Assembly (NCBI GenBank): GCA_948623715.1 | Contig: CAPHDI010000010.1 | Coordinates: 1-40,245, forward strand | Origin: an uncultured Candidatus Saccharibacteria bacterium | GTDB taxonomy: Bacteria; Patescibacteriota; Saccharimonadia; Saccharimonadales; Saccharimonadaceae | DNA: 40,245 nucleotides | Direction of reading: 5' to 3' | In this document: positions 1 to 7,580 of the stretch, piece by piece | How positions within the stretch are numbered: the first letter of the stretch is position 1 | How the letters are laid out: each line of letters begins with the position of its first letter | Translations under genes and position numbers: made by a program | Notes under the pieces: model-generated | Told to the model about the DNA's origin: nothing | Databases searched by the model: none | What the model saw: only the letters and a program-made list of their open reading frames with translations

Positions 1-334
1 CTGCCACGATTTGTTCTGAGGCGCTAAGTCCAGAACTCCCATCGATTGACATGGAGATAGTAGGGGTGAGAGTGGTAACGCTAGGTTCTGTAAGTTTGGG
101 GACATACATGCAAAACTTAATGGTAGGAGTATTAGGATCCTCTACATAGATTTCCTTATAATCGCTAGGACGAGAACCGGTACAAGCCTCTACTACCGCA
201 AAAACTGAATTACTAAAACCTATTCCTGCTGCCATTGACAAAAGCAGAGCCACTACACCTGCGCAAAGTCCTATTGGAATACTATGATGACTTCCGCGCA
301 AAAAGTTATGTTTTTGTAAGTATTGTTGGTGCAT
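1..334 (-). CDS. secreted or surface protein, N-terminal part (runs off window)
   Basis: Reading leftward from ATG at 334, the frame stays open to the window edge (111 codons). A basic, His-rich start is followed by a hydrophobic segment at about residues 19-45 (core GLCAGVVALLLSMAAGIGF) ending near SVFAVV, which looks like a signal peptide or membrane anchor. The visible mature part (CTGSRPSDYK and onward) is Ser/Thr/Pro-rich. A strong ribosome site, AGGAGGG, lies 4-10 nt upstream of the ATG and sets the start. The gene follows a 247-nt structured leader closely related to the one before the FISUMP protein at 21963, so it probably belongs to the same surface-protein regulon. The C-terminal domain is outside the window and the product cannot be named further. 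Seen: signal-like N-terminus, SD, leader. Inferred: surface location. Confidence 0.75.
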   Translation of the reverse strand, partial: MHQQYLQKHNFLRGSHHSIPIGLCAGVVALLLSMAAGIGFSNSVFAVVEACTGSRPSDYKEIYVEDPNTPTIKFCMYVPKLTEPSVTTLTPTISMSIDGSSGLSASEQIVA

Positions 335-581
335 GTGGCCCTCCTTTTGTATTGTTGTGATAGGATTCTCGGGGTGCCATTTTATTTACTTTTTATACCT
401 ATTTAAACCGTTGGTATGCCAGATGCAACTTGTCTACCAACAAAAATGGCACCACGAGGGTGTTATCAACCTAATTTACTTTTGCACGCGAACGCACTCC
501 GCAAATTTGGCGACCTCATAGTGCCATTTAGACTGCGGAACGCATAAAAGCGCGCTCTGTATGGTAAATTAGATTGATAAC
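334..581 (-). promoter_or_regulatory. structured 5' leader RNA with pseudoknot topology (copy 1)
   Basis: Predicted +1 is 581, 7 nt after an extended -10 box (TGATACAAT, hexamer at 593-588). Helix B pairs 565-581 with 462-478 (17 bp, one G-U). Helix A pairs 514-529 with 444-459 (16 bp, two G-U). Helix C pairs 534-539 with 498-503. The order in RNA is B' C' A' C B A, so helix A crosses B and C. Every wobble is a legal G-U only in minus-strand RNA; the plus strand would give C-A mismatches. A second partner for strand A lies at 369-384 (15 of 16 pairs), nearer the SD at about 340-346. The same architecture recurs at 21964-22166. Confidence 0.75.
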
Positions 582-587
582 ATTTTT

Positions 588-593
588 ATTGTA
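588..593 (-). promoter_or_regulatory. extended -10 of leader RNA copy 1
   Basis: Minus-strand TGATACAAT. The hexamer TACAAT is 6 nt before the first paired base of helix B, the same spacing seen at the leaderless starts in this window. No good -35 is visible. Confidence 0.6.
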
Positions 594-621
594 TCATAAT
601 ATGCACGGATTGTGGTGACTT

Positions 622-1434
622 TTATTCAAAAAGGATGGCGGCGGTAGTGGCTTCGAGGGGCTTGTTAGGATTGTACAAGTTGAGAGCGGCGATCTTGGCG
701 GCGAGTTGACCAGACCAGAGGGTGAGCGGCATATAACTTGTATCGGAAATACGCGTGGTGGTCAGATCGCCATGTGAGGTGACGATGAGATTGTCTTCAT
801 GGAAAGTTAAAATCGTCGCGTCGTAGGAGAGGGTGAACTTATGTAAAGTTTCGATGGCGGGGACGAGTGGCTGAGAAAGCATGATCATGCGAGGATAATA
901 AACGGAGCGGAAGATTTTCTGAAGTTGGAGCATGGAGGCGACGAGAAAGATGTGGGGGCGACTTAGTAATTGTGCGGCGGTAGGAGCGAGAAGGTCGACG
1001 GCGTCTCGGGTGACGAGGAGAGGGGTTTCGCTGGCGGTAATCGCATCGCTAATAGCGATGGCGGTCTCGGCGTTACGGGAGAGGTCGCCGGCTAGCATGA
1101 CAAAATCGGCTGACTCGATAGCTTTGCGGAGCTCATGCGATTTGGTAAAAGTGCCGCCGCTAGTTGCGGGAGCGAAAGAGATGTTCTCGGAGGCGGGAAG
1201 CTTATCGCGGAGAGAGGCCGGGAGGATGGTCGCAACTTGTTTGAGAGGAAAAGTACGATCGAGAAACTCAGCGGTGCGGATGATGCTGGAGAAATTTTGA
1301 GCGTTACCACCAATGAGGGCGAGGTGGCCAGTTTTCTGCTCGGGGATGTTCCAGGCGAGATCGGCGAAAAGGGGCTGACGTTGTTTTTGCCAGTAGCTGA
1401 GGTCTTGAGGGATTTTCGCGAAGCCAGAGGTCAT
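622..1434 (-). CDS. ribokinase-fold protein resembling NAD(P)H-hydrate dehydratase (YjeF-C like), probably degenerate
   Basis: About 270 residues. Landmarks follow the order of the YjeF C-terminal (ADP-dependent NAD(P)HX dehydratase) fold: GHLALIGGNAQ near residue 37, SADFVMLAGDLSRNAETA near 105, LLVTRDAVDLL where that family has DADAL, a mid-domain FLVASMLQLQKIF, DATILTFHEDNLIVTSHGD, and an Ala-rich last helix. The GxGD catalytic motif expected before the last helix is replaced by LTLWSGQLAAK, so the catalytic Asp seems absent. The start at 1434 is chosen over 1452 because it follows the xth stop by one base and has GGAG 8 nt upstream. It is coupled to xth. The fold is inferred from motif order only; catalytic activity is doubtful. 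Confidence 0.45.
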   Translation of the reverse strand: MTSGFAKIPQDLSYWQKQRQPLFADLAWNIPEQKTGHLALIGGNAQNFSSIIRTAEFLDRTFPLKQVATILPASLRDKLPASENISFAPATSGGTFTKSHELRKAIESADFVMLAGDLSRNAETAIAISDAITASETPLLVTRDAVDLLAPTAAQLLSRPHIFLVASMLQLQKIFRSVYYPRMIMLSQPLVPAIETLHKFTLSYDATILTFHEDNLIVTSHGDLTTTRISDTSYMPLTLWSGQLAAKIAALNLYNPNKPLEATTAAILFE

Positions 1435-1435
1435 G

Positions 1436-2233
1436 TTAAAACTCCAGCTCAATCGAGACGGGGCAATGGTCGGAGCCGAGAATGTCTTCGTAAATCTCAG
1501 CGGATTTTAGATGAGGGAGGAGGGATTTCGAGATGAAGAAATAGTCAATGCGCCAGCCAATGTTATTCTCGCGGGCGTGGGCGAAATGTGCCCACCAAGT
1601 ATAGCGAACGTCGGTAGGATGGAGTGCGCGAAAAGTGTCGATAAAGCCAGCGTCGATAAGATTCGTAATCCCTTGGCGCTCTTCGGGAGTGAAACCGGCG
1701 TTATGCTGATTCTGCTTCGGGCGAGCAAGATCAATGTCGGTATGGGCGGCGTTAAAATCGCCACAGATGACGATAGGTTTCTTCTGCTCGAGAAGCTGGA
1801 GCTGGGCGAGCAGGGCGGGATCCCAAATTTGCTCGCGTAGTTTGAGACGGGAAAGGTCACGTTTGCTATTCGGGACGTAGACATTGATTAGATAAAAATG
1901 CTCAAATTCACTAATCTGGAGGCGACCTTCGCTAAGAGGGTTGCCGTAGGCGTCGTCATGCCAGGAGTATTTCTGCTGGAGGGCGGCGTCAAATTCGACA
2001 CAGCAATCTTGGGCGGGGATTTTTGAGAAGATTGCGGTGCCGGAGTAGCCGGGGCGTTCGGCACTGTTCCAGTATTCTTCATAATCGGGAAGGTCAATTT
2101 CGACTTGATCGATTTTCGCTTTAGTTTCCTGGAGGCAGAGGATGTCGGGATTTTCTTGCGCTAGGAATTGAAGAAAAGTGCCCTTTTTTAGGCCGGCGCG
2201 GAGACCGTTAACGTTCCAGGAGAAAAGCTTCAT
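1436..2233 (-). CDS. xth: exodeoxyribonuclease III (AP endonuclease)
   Basis: Mg-dependent exonuclease III/APE1-family enzyme that cuts DNA 5' of abasic sites in base excision repair. At 265 aa it matches the family length. Visible motifs in order: MKLFSWNVNGLRAG (Asn), CLQETKAK (metal-binding Glu), GYSGTAIFSK, YVPNSKRD (Tyr), ICGDFNAAHTDIDLA (Asp/Asn), a Trp-rich YTWWAHFAHAR, NIGWRIDYFFISK and a final GSDHCPVSIEL (Asp-His). All catalytic residues seem present. SD TTGGAG lies 6-11 nt before the ATG. A GTTGTA palindrome lies just upstream (2249-2265). The downstream ribokinase-fold gene starts one base after its stop, so the two are translationally coupled. Confidence 0.95.
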   Translation of the reverse strand: MKLFSWNVNGLRAGLKKGTFLQFLAQENPDILCLQETKAKIDQVEIDLPDYEEYWNSAERPGYSGTAIFSKIPAQDCCVEFDAALQQKYSWHDDAYGNPLSEGRLQISEFEHFYLINVYVPNSKRDLSRLKLREQIWDPALLAQLQLLEQKKPIVICGDFNAAHTDIDLARPKQNQHNAGFTPEERQGITNLIDAGFIDTFRALHPTDVRYTWWAHFAHARENNIGWRIDYFFISKSLLPHLKSAEIYEDILGSDHCPVSIELEF

Positions 2234-2248
2234 AGCGTCTCCAAAGGT

Positions 2249-2265
2249 GTTGTAAAAATTACAAC
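2249..2265. promoter_or_regulatory. 17-bp palindrome GTTGTAA-AAA-TTACAAC upstream of xth
   Basis: Perfect dyad 16 bp before the xth start codon. Its half-site GTTGTA recurs in a second dyad at 2294-2312, and the left part (gttgtaaaaattaca) again at 25930-25944. It could be an operator or a small RNA hairpin. Confidence 0.4.
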
Positions 2266-2289
2266 GTTATTAGAGGTTAAATGAGCCGG

Positions 2290-2317
2290 AAAATGTTGTA
2301 AAAAATACAACATTTTA
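2290..2317 (-). terminator. AT-rich hairpin at the smpB stop codon
   Basis: AAAATGTTGTA pairs with TACAACATTTT around a run of A/T, overlapping the smpB stop codon (2315-2317). It could be a weak terminator for smpB or a second copy of the GTTGTA dyad; the stem is GC-poor and no clean U-tract follows. Confidence 0.35.
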
Positions 2318-2728
2318 GTATTTCCCTCTCATGATATCGCGCTGCTTGATCGTCTCGCGTTTGTCGTATTTCTTCTTGCTTTTACCGGCGGCAATGACAA
2401 GTTTAATATAGCGAGCGCCGCCGAGAAGCTTGACGGGTACGAGCTGGAGTCCTTCCTGCTTGGCGCGGGAGAGCTGGGCGAGTTGCTTCTTCGTAATGAG
2501 AAGCTTGACATTACGGGCAGTGTCGGCGCCGAGAGTGAGATTATTGAGCCAGAGTTCGTTATTACGGATCGTGACGAAGCTGCCTTTAAGCTGAACATGA
2601 TGATCGCGGATGAGGCGAACTTCAGGACCAGAAAGCATCATACCGCAAGTGAGCTCGTCGCCTAAGGCGTAGTCGAAGCGGGCTTTGCGGTTAACCGTGA
2701 CGGAGGCTGGAGTTTTTGCTTTCTTCAT
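2315..2728 (-). CDS. smpB: SsrA-binding protein SmpB
   Basis: Binds tmRNA and delivers it to stalled ribosomes for trans-translation. At 137 aa it is slightly short of the usual 150-160. Motifs: NRKARFDYALGDELTCGMMLSG (family pattern N.kA.hdY.i.e..eaGi.L.G), EVRLIRDHHVQLKGSFV, ELWLNNL, RNVKLLITKKQLAQL, GLQLVPVKLL and the C-terminal GKSKKKYDKRETIKQRD tail that enters the decoding region. The start has no SD. Instead an extended -10 (TGATATAAT, hexamer 2740-2735) ends 6 nt before the ATG, so the mRNA should be leaderless. It is divergent from the glycosyltransferase at 2748 with only 19 bp between. No tmRNA gene is in this window. Confidence 0.95.
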   Translation of the reverse strand: MKKAKTPASVTVNRKARFDYALGDELTCGMMLSGPEVRLIRDHHVQLKGSFVTIRNNELWLNNLTLGADTARNVKLLITKKQLAQLSRAKQEGLQLVPVKLLGGARYIKLVIAAGKSKKKYDKRETIKQRDIMRGKY

Positions 2729-2747
2729 AGTATAATTATATCATAAT
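2729..2747. promoter_or_regulatory. 19-bp divergent intergenic region carrying -10 boxes for both genes
   Basis: TATAAT on the plus strand (2731-2736) and TATAAT on the minus strand (plus 2735-2740) overlap in TATAATTATA. The minus box is 6 nt from smpB's ATG. The plus hexamer is 11 nt from the glycosyltransferase ATG, with alternative AT-rich hexamers closer. Neither side has room for an SD. Confidence 0.65.
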
Positions 2748-4052
2748 ATGCGTATAGCGATTACATCTGATTTATATTACCCAATGGCAAACGGGGTGGC
2801 GGTTTTTGCGCACAATCTTGCAAAAGGTTTGGTAAAGCAGGGACATGAAGTAATGGTGATTTGCCCGAGTTTTACGGGAAAACGTCATCGTTCACGACAA
2901 GACGGCGTGACGACAATGTATCTGCGGTCGATTCGGTTTCCGTTTTATCCGGATCAGATCAACGCAGTGCCGACGGGAAAGGAGATTCTCGGGGTGCAGT
3001 TACCGAGGCTGGCGTATCGACGAGGATTATGGATCACAGTGGATCCGTACCCGGAGCTAAAGAAGGCGCTAAATAAGTTTCGGCCGGATGTAATTCATAA
3101 TCAAACGGCAGAGATGATCGCGATCGCAGCGCGGCGCTATGCAAAGAAGTATGATGTGCCGATGGTATCGACGGGGCATGCGTATCCGGATAATTTGACG
3201 AGTCAGGTAAAGTTATTAAAACCGATTAAGAAGCCATTGGATGCGGTGCTTAGGACTTATATGGCGAGCTTCTTGAAGCATTCAGAATATGCGACGATGC
3301 CGACGGAGATGGCGATTGAAGATCTGGTGCCGAAAAATCGGCGACATTTTGATGTGACGGTAGAGCCGCTTTCGAATGGAGTAGACTTGTCGCAGTATAC
3401 GCCGGGGCGGCCAAAAGCAAAAGTTCTGAAGAAATATGGCCTGGAGCCGCAGGCGAAGCGCGTGCTCTACGTTGGGCGGGTGGATCCGGAGAAAAGTATT
3501 AGTAACGTGGTGACGGCTTTTGCGGGAGTGCTGGAAAAAGTACCAGAAGCGGAGCTGGTAATTGTCGGAGATGGGACAGACCGACGTCATTTGATGGATC
3601 TCGCGCAAGCGTTAGATATTCAGCAGCAGGTGAAGTTTCTCGGGCGGGTGATGGTGCCGGATATTATTGACATTTATCGGTCGGGGACGGTATTTGTAAC
3701 GGCAAGCGAGACGGAGACGCAAGGGATTGTGCTGATTGAGGCGGCGGCGATTGGGTTGCCGCTGGTAGCGGTAGATGCGGGGGCAGTGCGTGAGTTATGT
3801 CAGAATAAGAAAAATGGAATTCTCTGCAAACCGCGGGATACTGAGGAGATGGCGAAAGCGATCGTAAAAATCTTAGACGATGAGGAGCTGCAAGAAAAAT
3901 ATAGTGCGGAAAGTTTGAAAATCGCACAGAAACATGATCTGAACCGGACGTTGAAGCGATTCGCGGAAATTTATGAAGAAGCGATTGAGCTAAAAGGTAA
4001 AAAGGCGGAGAAAAACGTCAGCGTACTAAAAAAGCTGTTTGGGAAGAAATAG
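2748..4052 (+). CDS. GT4-family glycosyltransferase (diacylglycerol glucosyltransferase-like)
   Basis: GT-B fold retaining glycosyltransferase of 434 aa. The N-terminal domain opens with MRIAITSDLYYPMANGVAVFAHNLAKGLVKQGHEV, the usual GT4 start, and has PDVIHNQTAEMIAIAARRYAKK and STGHAYPDN. The C-terminal Rossmann half has VLYVGRVDPEKSI, LVIVGDGTDRRHL, VKFLGRV and FVTASETETQGIVLIEAAAIGLPLVA; the E..TQG..L.EA part is the donor-sugar EX7E motif. The tail (about residues 395-434) is Lys-rich and may touch membrane lipid. The subgroup resembles 1,2-diacylglycerol 3-glucosyltransferases that make membrane glycolipids, but acceptor and sugar cannot be read from sequence. Convergent with the hydrolase ending at 4057 (4 bp gap). 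The start lacks an SD and is probably leaderless. Confidence 0.85.
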   Translation: MRIAITSDLYYPMANGVAVFAHNLAKGLVKQGHEVMVICPSFTGKRHRSRQDGVTTMYLRSIRFPFYPDQINAVPTGKEILGVQLPRLAYRRGLWITVDPYPELKKALNKFRPDVIHNQTAEMIAIAARRYAKKYDVPMVSTGHAYPDNLTSQVKLLKPIKKPLDAVLRTYMASFLKHSEYATMPTEMAIEDLVPKNRRHFDVTVEPLSNGVDLSQYTPGRPKAKVLKKYGLEPQAKRVLYVGRVDPEKSISNVVTAFAGVLEKVPEAELVIVGDGTDRRHLMDLAQALDIQQQVKFLGRVMVPDIIDIYRSGTVFVTASETETQGIVLIEAAAIGLPLVAVDAGAVRELCQNKKNGILCKPRDTEEMAKAIVKILDDEELQEKYSAESLKIAQKHDLNRTLKRFAEIYEEAIELKGKKAEKNVSVLKKLFGKK

Positions 4053-4056
4053 TAAT

Positions 4057-4824
4057 TTAGCTATCTTGAAGAAAATCGAGGATAAGTTCGGCGGTTTCTA
4101 TTGGTTGTTCGTAATTATGTAAGTGGCCACTGTTTGGCAAGAACTTGACGTCGGCTTGGAGGTTTTCGGCGAGGGTAAGGATGGATTTTTGACCCATGAT
4201 ACGATCTTTCTCTCCGGCAATGAGGAGGACGTTTTGCTTTAGGGGGAAATCGCTGATGGCATAACGAGTAGAAAACTGAGCGGCGCGAAAAACTTGAGAC
4301 TTTTTCGGAGGACAGTCATTACTGCAATCGTGAGTGGCGGCGAGGACTTTTTGGCGGAGATCTTTATCTTTCGGGACGAATAGATATAGAGTCGTAATGT
4401 CGTCAATAGCGCGGCGAGGTAAAATAGCGGAAAGTGGTGAGATAATGCGAAGGGGCAGAGCAGTACGCTTGGCGATCGGCGAAAGTAAGACGGCACGGCG
4501 ATTGAAAACTTGCGGATGGCGGTCAAGGGCGGCGGCAACAATAATGGACCCCATGGAATGACCAATGAGGATCGGATGGTCGAGGTGATGGGATTTTACA
4601 TAGCCGGCTAGGAAATCGGCGTAAGACTCGGGGGTATAATCTGGGAGCGCAGGAGCGCCAGCGAAAGGAGGAATAGCAGGGGTGTGGACGGAATAACCGG
4701 CGGCGCGGAGTGACTTGGCGATTTCGGCGAGACCGATCGGAGAGCCACGGAAACCATGGACTAAAATAAGATCGGGTTTTTTTAGAGAACTTATAGTATT
4801 GGGATGATCAGGTGCAGCGGGCAT
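4057..4824 (-). CDS. alpha/beta hydrolase
   Basis: 255 aa serine hydrolase of the alpha/beta fold. LILVHGFRGSP gives the oxyanion-hole HGF motif near residue 23, ILIGHSMGS the GxSxG nucleophile near 95, GEKDRIMG the acid Asp, and SGHLHNYEQ the catalytic His near the end, so the triad is complete. A 50-residue lid-like insert (about 125-175, with two Cys in CSNDC) lies between Ser and Asp. It resembles small esterases and acylglycerol lipases; the substrate is unknown. The gene starts 13 bp after the glutaredoxin stop and no SD is obvious, so translation probably follows read-through of the operon. Confidence 0.75.
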   Translation of the reverse strand: MPAAPDHPNTISSLKKPDLILVHGFRGSPIGLAEIAKSLRAAGYSVHTPAIPPFAGAPALPDYTPESYADFLAGYVKSHHLDHPILIGHSMGSIIVAAALDRHPQVFNRRAVLLSPIAKRTALPLRIISPLSAILPRRAIDDITTLYLFVPKDKDLRQKVLAATHDCSNDCPPKKSQVFRAAQFSTRYAISDFPLKQNVLLIAGEKDRIMGQKSILTLAENLQADVKFLPNSGHLHNYEQPIETAELILDFLQDS

Positions 4825-4837
4825 GTTGGATTGAAAG

Positions 4838-5071
4838 TTAAGCTGCCTGGGCGTCGTCAGGTTGATCGAGATTAGCTAGAGCTTCTTTGATAGCGGGGCG
4901 ATTGAAGCCCTCGATGACGATATCGCCGATTTCAATGAGAGGGACGGCAGTAATATGTTTCTCGGGGACACTGTTGGCGTCAATTTCTTCATATTCAATT
5001 CCCTGTTCGTCGAGCCACTCCATAAGAGCGTGGCAGTAAATACAGGTGGTGGTAGTGTAAACTTTAATCAT
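4838..5071 (-). CDS. glutaredoxin-like thiol redox protein
   Basis: 77 aa single thioredoxin-fold domain. MIKVYTTTTCIYCHALMEWLDEQGIEYEEID carries the redox-active CxxC (C10-I-Y-C13) at the start of helix 1, and TAVPLIEIGDIVIEGFNR carries the cis-Pro and the G-F-N segment typical of NrdH/glutaredoxin proteins. It should reduce disulfides in the cytoplasm, perhaps for ribonucleotide reductase, which is not in the window. A -10 hexamer TACAAT (5083-5078) ends 6 nt before the ATG and there is no SD, so this is a leaderless start. First gene of a two-gene unit with the hydrolase. Confidence 0.85.
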   Translation of the reverse strand: MIKVYTTTTCIYCHALMEWLDEQGIEYEEIDANSVPEKHITAVPLIEIGDIVIEGFNRPAIKEALANLDQPDDAQAA

Positions 5072-5083
5072 ATTATGATTGTA

Positions 5084-6271
5084 CTATTGTTTCTTAGCGG
5101 CGTCAAGCTGAGGATCACGGCTATGGTTAATGTCGTCGTAAGTACGCTCGACTTCGACGTCAGGAGTAACGCCTTCGCCATTAATGCTATTGCCTTTCGG
5201 AGTGTACCAGCGGGCGGTAGTGACCTTTAGCAAAGTGCCGCCGGATAGGTCGAGGAGGGTCTGGACGACACCCTTACCGTAAGTCTGTTCGCCGAGAATG
5301 GTGGCTTTATTATAATCCTGGAGGGCTCCGGCGACGATTTCGGAAGCGGAAGCGGTGCTACCATTGACAAGGACGACAGTCGGTGTGTCAGCAAGCTTTG
5401 CTTGACCGCGGTTAGCCTTTGTGATGGCCTCCTGGTCATTCTTGCCGCGTTGGATAAGAATGGGTTCGCTGTCGATCCAGAGCGAGAGAAGATCCTTCGC
5501 GGCGGAGACGTATCCGCCGCCATTGCCGCGGAGGTCGAGGATAACTTTTTTAACGTTGCGATCCTTGAATTCGTCGGCGACGATTTTCTGGACAAGGGTG
5601 CCAGTGTCTTTGTCGAATCGAGTAACGGTGATAATTGCAGTAGCACCGTCATAAGTAACATAGGCAGAAACGTTGTTGATTTCTTCGCGGGTGAGTTCGA
5701 AAGACTTTTCTTCGCCATCTCGCATGACGGTGAGTTTTACCTTCGTGCCTTTTTCGCCCTGGAGCTTGGAGGCGATATATTCGGAGCCTTTGTCGTAGAC
5801 GAGTTCGTCGTTGACCTTGTAAATAATGTCGCCGGCTTTTACGCCAGCTTTACCGGCAGGGTTATCAGGGAGAGTGCGGAGAACGCGAACATAACCGTCA
5901 CGGAGGGCCATTTCGATGCCGATACCAGCGCCAATGTCGCCGCGGAGGGCGGCTTGGTAATCTTTAGCTTCTTCGCGAGTCATGTAGGTAGTATAAATAT
6001 CATCGGCGGCGGCGGTAAGACCCTTTTTTGCACCTTCAATAAGTTCGGCTTTATCGAGTTCGCCGTCGTAATTATTAACTAAGGCAGAATAAACTTCATC
6101 AAGACTAGACCAATCATTTGTATGTTGGGTCTGGAAACCGAGATAAGGGAGAAAATTTGCAGCGAAGTTATCCCAGTTAAGACCGATGATTCCGCCAATA
6201 ATTAAGGTAACGACGCAGCAAATAATTGCTCCGCCGAGACTAACTTTTTTTTCTTCCCATTGTTTTTGCAT
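5084..6271 (-). CDS. ctpA: S41 C-terminal processing peptidase
   Basis: 395 aa membrane-anchored serine protease. The N-terminal membrane segment is at about residues 11-30 (IICCVVTLIIGGIIG), then a helical region with TTYMTREEAKDYQAALRG, a PDZ domain (GAGIGIEMALRDGYVRVL to KLTVMRDGEE, with GDIIYKVND) and the S41 protease core (KKVILDLRGNGGGYVSAAKDLLSLW). The catalytic Ser is in LVNGSTASASEIVAGAL and the general-base Lys in EQTYGKGVVQTL, both intact. It should cut exported proteins near their C-termini, possibly controlling the adjacent peptidoglycan hydrolase. The promoter is an extended -10 TGCTAAAAT ending 6 nt before the ATG: leaderless. Confidence 0.92.
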   Translation of the reverse strand: MQKQWEEKKVSLGGAIICCVVTLIIGGIIGLNWDNFAANFLPYLGFQTQHTNDWSSLDEVYSALVNNYDGELDKAELIEGAKKGLTAAADDIYTTYMTREEAKDYQAALRGDIGAGIGIEMALRDGYVRVLRTLPDNPAGKAGVKAGDIIYKVNDELVYDKGSEYIASKLQGEKGTKVKLTVMRDGEEKSFELTREEINNVSAYVTYDGATAIITVTRFDKDTGTLVQKIVADEFKDRNVKKVILDLRGNGGGYVSAAKDLLSLWIDSEPILIQRGKNDQEAITKANRGQAKLADTPTVVLVNGSTASASEIVAGALQDYNKATILGEQTYGKGVVQTLLDLSGGTLLKVTTARWYTPKGNSINGEGVTPDVEVERTYDDINHSRDPQLDAAKKQ

Positions 6272-6364
6272 AATACCATTTTAGCATATATCGTTGCATA
6301 AATACACTTTTTGAGGGACTGCTTTGGGCACTAGATCTCTATGCGACGATATCGTGATAGCGTT

Positions 6365-7525
6365 TTACCATAAACGCTGGTCGAAATGAATGTAACGATA
6401 AGCGTTTGGATTGACGTTGTAGCGGGCGCCGAAGTCGGCAATAGACCCGGTCTTCGAGCTGGCACTATTATTATATTCGGTAAGATTGATGGTGCCGTTA
6501 GCGTTGACACTCTCGACCCACATGACATGACCCCATTGACCAGAAGTGGAATAAGCAACAGTATGGGGAGCGGGGGTACTGTTTACGACGAATCCGGCGC
6601 GAGCGGCACTATTGCCCCAGCTGTAGGCGTTGCCCCAGTTAGAGATGTAATAGCCCCAGCGTTCCTGGACTTTATAACCGGCGTAGCTAGTACATTGGCA
6701 AACATAGCCACCGACAGTGATGAAGTTAAGATTAGCCCAGGGGCATTGACCAGCCCAGGGGTAGGAGTTGTAACCTTCGCCGACAATACCACCACTATTG
6801 TATTTTGCAATTTCGGCGGCGATTTCGATCTGCATAGTCTCACGGGCAGCAGCAGCGTCACTTTCGTAGGCGGCGCTGTCGTTTTGATAGCGAGCAATGA
6901 GATTTGCTTGTTCGTTGCGGCGGGCGGTGATCTCGTCGCGGCTTATTTGACTACTGGCGACGAGAGCGTCGATGCTGGCTTTTTGCTTTTCGAGTTCTTC
7001 TTTGAGAAGTCGGACGCTTTCAGCGGAAGCGGCGATTTGAGTCTTCGCGGTGGATTGGCGAGACTGCTTCTCGGCAAAGTCACCAAGAGAGTTACTGCTG
7101 GCGAGCATAATGATGGCGTCGGGTTCGCTTTCGAAGTGAATATTGACTAATAACTTCGCGAGGGCGGATTGCTGAAGGTTTAATTTTTCTTCGTTGGTAG
7201 AGATTTGAGCGGCGAGATCGTCGGCGACGGCTTGATTACGGAGAATTTCGTCTTCGAGGGCGGCGATTTCGGAATTCAGGCGGGCGACTTCGCCTTCGAG
7301 GGTAGTCGCGGCGGCAGCGGCTTCTTTGGCGCGGGCTTCGGAGGCACTGGCACGGTCAGCGGCTTCGCGACAAGCTTGAGTAACACAACCGTAGGGGTAG
7401 GCGGCTTGAGCTTCTTCAGCATTGTTGGCGATGATAACTTGTCCGAGGATGATAGTCGCACTGAGAACTAAAAGTGTGAGAATAGAGCGGAGACCGAGAG
7501 TTTTGTGTTTGCGTGACATTTTCAT
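6365..7525 (-). CDS. secreted coiled-coil CHAP-domain peptidoglycan hydrolase (PcsB-like)
   Basis: 386 aa. Signal peptide at residues 1-42 (hydrophobic SILTLLVLSATIILGQVII, Ala-rich end AEEAQAA). Residues about 60-245 form a long coiled coil (TTLEGEVARLNSEIAALEDEI and onward). The C-terminal CHAP domain (about 255-386) has the Cys of GGYVCQCTSYAGYKVQERWG and the His of QWGHVMWVES, with a downstream Asn/Glu (NLTEYNNS). Signal, coiled coil and CHAP is the layout of PcsB, whose coiled coil is gripped by FtsX so that FtsE ATP hydrolysis switches on cell-wall cleavage at division. ftsX and ftsE lie directly upstream. Start: TGTTATAAT box 6 nt before the ATG, no SD, so leaderless from its own promoter. 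Confidence 0.85.
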   Translation of the reverse strand: MKMSRKHKTLGLRSILTLLVLSATIILGQVIIANNAEEAQAAYPYGCVTQACREAADRASASEARAKEAAAAATTLEGEVARLNSEIAALEDEILRNQAVADDLAAQISTNEEKLNLQQSALAKLLVNIHFESEPDAIIMLASSNSLGDFAEKQSRQSTAKTQIAASAESVRLLKEELEKQKASIDALVASSQISRDEITARRNEQANLIARYQNDSAAYESDAAAARETMQIEIAAEIAKYNSGGIVGEGYNSYPWAGQCPWANLNFITVGGYVCQCTSYAGYKVQERWGYYISNWGNAYSWGNSAARAGFVVNSTPAPHTVAYSTSGQWGHVMWVESVNANGTINLTEYNNSASSKTGSIADFGARYNVNPNAYRYIHFDQRLW

Positions 7526-7531
7526 GATTTA

Positions 7532-7537
7532 ATTATA
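7532..7537 (-). promoter_or_regulatory. extended -10 of the CHAP hydrolase (leaderless)
   Basis: Minus-strand TGTTATAAT, exactly 6 nt (7526-7531) from the ATG at 7525; no SD fits. Confidence 0.65.
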
Positions 7538-7580
7538 ACATACTTATGTTAATCGAGATATAACCTGGGATAATTTATGG

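Noticed and set aside
334..581. HDV-like self-cleaving ribozyme, suggested by pseudoknot helices beginning at +1
   Set aside because: The helix order differs: C' precedes A' and C follows it, so C also crosses A. Stems are far longer, and no catalytic-core landmarks are visible.
2290..2317. Strong terminator after smpB
   Set aside because: The stem is almost pure A/T and lacks a clean U-tract; kept only as a low-confidence feature.
5402..6082. Long opposite-strand frames inside ctpA, secA, dnaB and similar genes
   Set aside because: They are antisense shadows of well-supported coding genes and lack SDs and promoters.
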